Source: Reyranella sp.
GTDB lineage: Bacteria > Pseudomonadota > Alphaproteobacteria > Reyranellales > Reyranellaceae
DNA: 9,670 bases
Assembly: GCA_030681635.1 (NCBI GenBank)
Contig: JAUXRT010000678.1
Span: 1 to 9,670 of the forward strand
Reading direction: 5' to 3'
Shown: piece after piece, positions 7,355 to 9,670 of the stretch
How positions within the stretch are numbered: the stretch's first letter is position 1
How the letters are laid out: each line of letters begins with the position of its first letter
The notes under the pieces: generated by a model
Databases searched by the model: none
What the model was told of the DNA's origin: nothing
Seen by the model: only the letters and a program-made list of their open reading frames with translations
Position numbers and translations under genes: made by a program

Positions 7355-8094
7355 GCATGGCCGGCACCATGGCCTCCCGGCGCGACACCCAGACGCCGTC
7401 GGTGAAGCCGCGCGTACTGATCGTCGAGGACGAGACCGCGCTGGTCGAGCTGCTGCGCTACAACCTCGAGCAGTCGGGCTTCCGCGTCGTCGTCGCCGGC
7501 GACGGCGAGGAGGCGCTGGCGTCGGTCCAGGAGGATGTGCCCGATATCATCCTGCTCGACTGGATGCTGCCCTTGATGTCGGGCATCGAGGTCTGCCGCC
7601 AGCTCCGCCGTCAGACCTCGACCGCCAACGTGCCGATCATCATGCTGACGGCGCGTGGCGAGGAGGGCGATCGCATCCGCGGGCTTGACGCGGGCGCCGA
7701 CGACTATGTTTCCAAGCCGTTCTCGCCGACCGAGCTGGTGGCGCGCATCCGCGCCGTGCTGCGGCGCATCCGTCCGGCGCTGGCCGACGAGGCGCTCAGC
7801 TACGCCGACATCGTGATGGACCTGGTCGCGCACCGCGTCACACGGGCCGGCAAGCCGGTCCATCTCGGTCCCACGGAATTTCGCCTGCTGCGCCATTTCA
7901 TGGAGCACCCCGGCCGTGTCTTCTCGCGCGAACAGCTGCTCGACTCGGTGTGGGGCAAGGACGTCTATGTCGAGGCCCGTACCGTCGACGTTCATATTCG
8001 CCGCCTGCGCATGGCGCTGAACGGCGAGAACCAGGCCGACCTGATCCGCACTGTCCGCGCCGCCGGCTACGCCCTGGACTCGACGCCGGGCTGA
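7351..8094 (+). CDS. phoB: Phosphate regulon response regulator PhoB
   Basis: This OmpR-family two-component regulator (247 residues from this start) binds Pho boxes when phosphorylated by PhoR. The receiver domain spans about residues 20-138, with acidic pair Glu26-Asp27, phospho-acceptor Asp70 in ILLDWMLP, Thr100 in MLTARGEE and Lys122 in SKPFSP. The winged-helix DNA-binding domain spans about 146-243 and includes GPTEFRLLRHFMEHPGRVFSREQLL and RTVDVHIRRLR. The latter is the recognition-helix segment and is nearly identical to that of E. coli PhoB. The GTG at 7351 overlaps the phoU stop. In-frame ATGs at 7357 and 7369 are alternatives. None has a clear ribosome site, so coupling to phoU is likely. 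With the GTG start there are about 18 residues before the first receiver strand, more than in E. coli PhoB. The true start may be downstream. Confidence 0.96.
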   Translation: MSMAGTMASRRDTQTPSVKPRVLIVEDETALVELLRYNLEQSGFRVVVAGDGEEALASVQEDVPDIILLDWMLPLMSGIEVCRQLRRQTSTANVPIIMLTARGEEGDRIRGLDAGADDYVSKPFSPTELVARIRAVLRRIRPALADEALSYADIVMDLVAHRVTRAGKPVHLGPTEFRLLRHFMEHPGRVFSREQLLDSVWGKDVYVEARTVDVHIRRLRMALNGENQADLIRTVRAAGYALDSTPG

Positions 8095-8113
8095 TACAGG
8101 CCTGCGGGTTTTT
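8086..8113 (+). terminator. Weak candidate terminator at the phoB 3' end
   Basis: CCGGGC (8086-8091) can pair with GCC (8100-8102) and CGG (8105-8107), leaving a two-base bulge and an 8-base loop that contains the phoB stop codon. Five T residues follow at 8109-8113. The stem is short and imperfect, so this may be only a minor site ahead of the stronger terminator at 8247. Confidence 0.3.
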
Positions 8114-8246
8114 CCACACTGGCAGTCACGGTTTTGTAGCGTCGGGCCCTTAGACAAGGTGTGACCCGATCCCGGCCGGCACCCCCACGCCCCGCCCGGA
8201 ACGGGCCGGTTCCCCGGCGCGGTGACACCCCGACGCCGATTTACTA
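8095..8246. other. Intergenic region after phoB, no gene seen
   Basis: This stretch separates phoB from the convergent permease gene. I see no convincing coding sequence in it. Its centre (8161-8235) is extremely GC-rich with several short competing inverted repeats, such as GCCCG-GAA-CGGGC (8194-8206) and GGAAC/GTTCC (8198-8202 with 8209-8213). None has a T-run on either strand. Confidence 0.5.
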
Positions 8247-8280
8247 CCCCTCCTTCCCTCAGGAAGGAGGGGTTTCTTTT
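8247..8280 (+). terminator. Strong intrinsic terminator for the pst-phoU-phoB operon
   Basis: CCCCTCCTTCC (8247-8257) and GGAAGGAGGGG (8262-8272) form a perfect 11-bp stem with a CTCA loop, followed directly by TTTCTTTT (8273-8280). This is a textbook rho-independent terminator for plus-strand transcripts. The loop holds the complement of the TGA stop (8259-8261) of the minus-strand permease, so the right arm and T-run are also that gene's last codons. On the minus strand no T-run follows the stem, so termination there would be weaker. Confidence 0.88.
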
Positions 8281-9647
8281 GCGAAGCGGCGGCGGACGAC
8301 GAAGGCCAGCACCAGCGCGGGCAGGCCAAGCAGCGCCGTGTAGACGAAGAAGATCGCGTAGCCGCCGAATTTGTGCGTGGAGGAGAAGTCCGCCTGCAGC
8401 CTGTCGACGATCCAGCCGGAGGATCCGCCCATCAGCTTGCCGGGCAAGGTCATGATGGAGCTGAACAGCGCGTACTGCGTCGCGGTGTAGGCGGTGTTGG
8501 TGAGGCCGGAGAGGAAGGCGATGAAGATCGAGCCCGACATGCCGCCGGCCAGATTGTCGACGCTGATGGCCACGGTGAGGATCAGCGGGTCGGGCTGTCC
8601 CACCCAGGCGAGCCACGCGAAGGTAAGGTTGCTCGCCGCGATCAGGAAGACCGAGGGCGCGAGCAGGCGCGCGGCGCCCACGCGAAAAACCAGCGCGCCG
8701 CCCAGCAGAGCGCCCAGGATCGACATCACGAAGCCGTAGATCTTGGAGACATTGGCGATCTGCGACAGCGAGAAGCCCATGTCGATGTAGAAGGGGTTCG
8801 CCATCACGCCCATGGCGATGTCGGACAGCCGGAACAGGCCGATGAACAGCAGCAGCACCACCGCCATCCAGCCGTAGCGCGCGAAGAAATCGACGAACGG
8901 GCAGACGATGGCGCCATAGATGAAGATCAGCGTTTCGCGGGCCCAGCCGGGCATCGCGCCGAGGCCTGAAGCGAAGGCCGCGACCTTGCCCTCGAGCTCC
9001 GTGGTGCCGGCGGCGCTGAGCCGCTTGGGTTCGGAGATGATGAAGGTGGTCGCGATGCCGACCAGGCCTAAGGCCGCCATCGTGCGGTAGGCGGTCGGCC
9101 AGGAGACGAACTCGGCGATGTAGAGCGCACCGGCGCCGGCGGCGAGCACGGCGATGCGGTAGCCGAGCTGGTAGGTGGCGGCGGTTGCGCCCTGCAGCGA
9201 CTCGTCGGTCGCCTCGATGCGGAAGGCATCGAGCGCGATGTCCTGCGTCGCCGAGGAGAAGGCGACGACGAGCGCCAGCACGACGAGCCACCAGAGATCG
9301 ACGCGCGGGTCGCAGAACGACATGCCGAGAAGCCCGAGCCCGATGCCCGCCTGGGCCAGCAGCATCCAGGCGCGGCGCCGGCCCAACCAGTTCGTGATCC
9401 AGGGCAGCGGCACGCGATCGACGACCGGCGACCACACGAACTTGAAGGAGTAGGTGATGCCGATCCAGCTGATGAAGCCGATGGCGGTGCGGCTGATCCC
9501 GAACTCGCGCAGCCAGGCCGAGAGGGTCGAGAACACCAGCCGGAACGGCAGCCCGGCCGAGAAGCCCAGGAACAACAGCTGGAGCACGCGCGGGTGCGTG
9601 TACGTCGCCAGCGACTCGCGCCAGCTTCGGGCGCTGGCCTCGCTCAT
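8259..9647 (-). CDS. AmpG-family MFS permease (probable muropeptide transporter)
   Basis: This 462-residue polytopic inner-membrane protein of the major facilitator superfamily resembles E. coli AmpG, which imports GlcNAc-anhydro-muropeptides for cell-wall recycling. AmpG-like blocks run in order: LGFSAGLPFRL (27-37), LSAWLREFGI (42-51), YSFKFVWSPVVDR (66-78), GRRRAWMLL (89-97), the strongly diagnostic SSATQDIALDAFRIE (131-145), DNLAGGMSGSIFIAFLSGLTN (364-384) and TQYALFSSI (390-398). About 12 membrane segments are visible. It is shorter than E. coli AmpG (491 residues) and lacks that protein's long C-terminal part. The start is well supported: on the minus strand GGAGG (plus positions 9653-9657) lies 5 bases before the ATG. 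The gene converges on phoB and its final codons form part of the phoB terminator. No ampR or beta-lactamase gene is visible. The substrate is inferred from family and could be a related compound. Confidence 0.85.
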   Translation of the reverse strand: MSEASARSWRESLATYTHPRVLQLLFLGFSAGLPFRLVFSTLSAWLREFGISRTAIGFISWIGITYSFKFVWSPVVDRVPLPWITNWLGRRRAWMLLAQAGIGLGLLGMSFCDPRVDLWWLVVLALVVAFSSATQDIALDAFRIEATDESLQGATAATYQLGYRIAVLAAGAGALYIAEFVSWPTAYRTMAALGLVGIATTFIISEPKRLSAAGTTELEGKVAAFASGLGAMPGWARETLIFIYGAIVCPFVDFFARYGWMAVVLLLFIGLFRLSDIAMGVMANPFYIDMGFSLSQIANVSKIYGFVMSILGALLGGALVFRVGAARLLAPSVFLIAASNLTFAWLAWVGQPDPLILTVAISVDNLAGGMSGSIFIAFLSGLTNTAYTATQYALFSSIMTLPGKLMGGSSGWIVDRLQADFSSTHKFGGYAIFFVYTALLGLPALVLAFVVRRRFAKETPPS

Positions 9648-9652
9648 GACCC

Positions 9653-9657
9653 CCTCC
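9653..9657 (-). promoter_or_regulatory. Ribosome binding site of the AmpG-family gene
   Basis: On the minus strand the sequence reads GGAGG followed by GGGTC and then the ATG. This is a strong Shine-Dalgarno match at good spacing that fixes the start at 9647. The promoter is not visible, because only 23 bases upstream of the start are in the window. Confidence 0.75.
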
Positions 9658-9670
9658 GCCCCGTAAGACG

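Noticed and set aside
8123..8140. Possible Pho box after phoB (AGTCA and TGTAG, 11 bp apart)
   Set aside because: Only the first half-site is a fair match and the second is poor. It lies between convergent genes with nothing downstream on the plus strand to regulate.
8161..8235. GC-rich patch as a REP-like repeat or small RNA
   Set aside because: It has several short competing inverted repeats but no second copy in the window, no promoter and no conserved fold that I can support.
7318..9435. 705-codon open frame on the minus strand across phoB and the permease
   Set aside because: It runs antisense to phoB and out of frame with the clear AmpG-family gene. The translation is Arg-rich and without domain character.

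Overview
The window is visibly GC-rich, and its codons strongly favour G or C in third position. Gene order and protein character point to a free-living alphaproteobacterium, perhaps of the Rhodospirillales or Rhizobiales side. The genus cannot be fixed from the sequence alone. All ten protein genes recognised belong to well-known families. No mobile element, CRISPR array, tRNA, rRNA or insertion sequence was seen.

Layout. At the left edge (1-513, +) is the 3' part of argG, argininosuccinate synthase, cut by the window boundary. After a 75-bp gap comes a rhomboid intramembrane serine protease (589-1248, +), followed 11 bp later by phoR (1260-2645, +), the membrane histidine kinase of the phosphate response. 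A 133-bp (or 145-bp) intergenic region carries tandem Pho boxes, which are PhoB binding sites, and leads into pstS-pstC-pstA-pstB-phoU-phoB (2791-8094, +). Its internal junctions are tight: pstC-pstA 4 bp, pstA-pstB ATGA overlap, pstB-phoU 31 bp, phoU-phoB GTGA overlap. The one exception is the pstS-pstC gap, which holds a perfect 10-bp hairpin. Downstream, an AmpG-family MFS permease (8259-9647) runs on the minus strand and converges on phoB. A strong intrinsic terminator for the plus-strand operon sits exactly across the permease stop codon.

How the genes work together. PstS binds periplasmic phosphate, PstC and PstA form the membrane channel, and PstB powers import with ATP. PhoU links transporter state to PhoR, which phosphorylates PhoB when phosphate is scarce. 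Phosphorylated PhoB should bind the boxes upstream of pstS and raise expression of the transporter, PhoU and itself. phoR lies upstream of that promoter, behind the rhomboid gene, so it is probably expressed separately.

Novelty. I found no new system. The observations most worth a second look concern architecture: three TGTCA half-sites phased at exactly 11 bp, separation of phoR from phoB by a Pho-box promoter, the pstS-pstC hairpin, and the terminator shared with the convergent gene's coding end.
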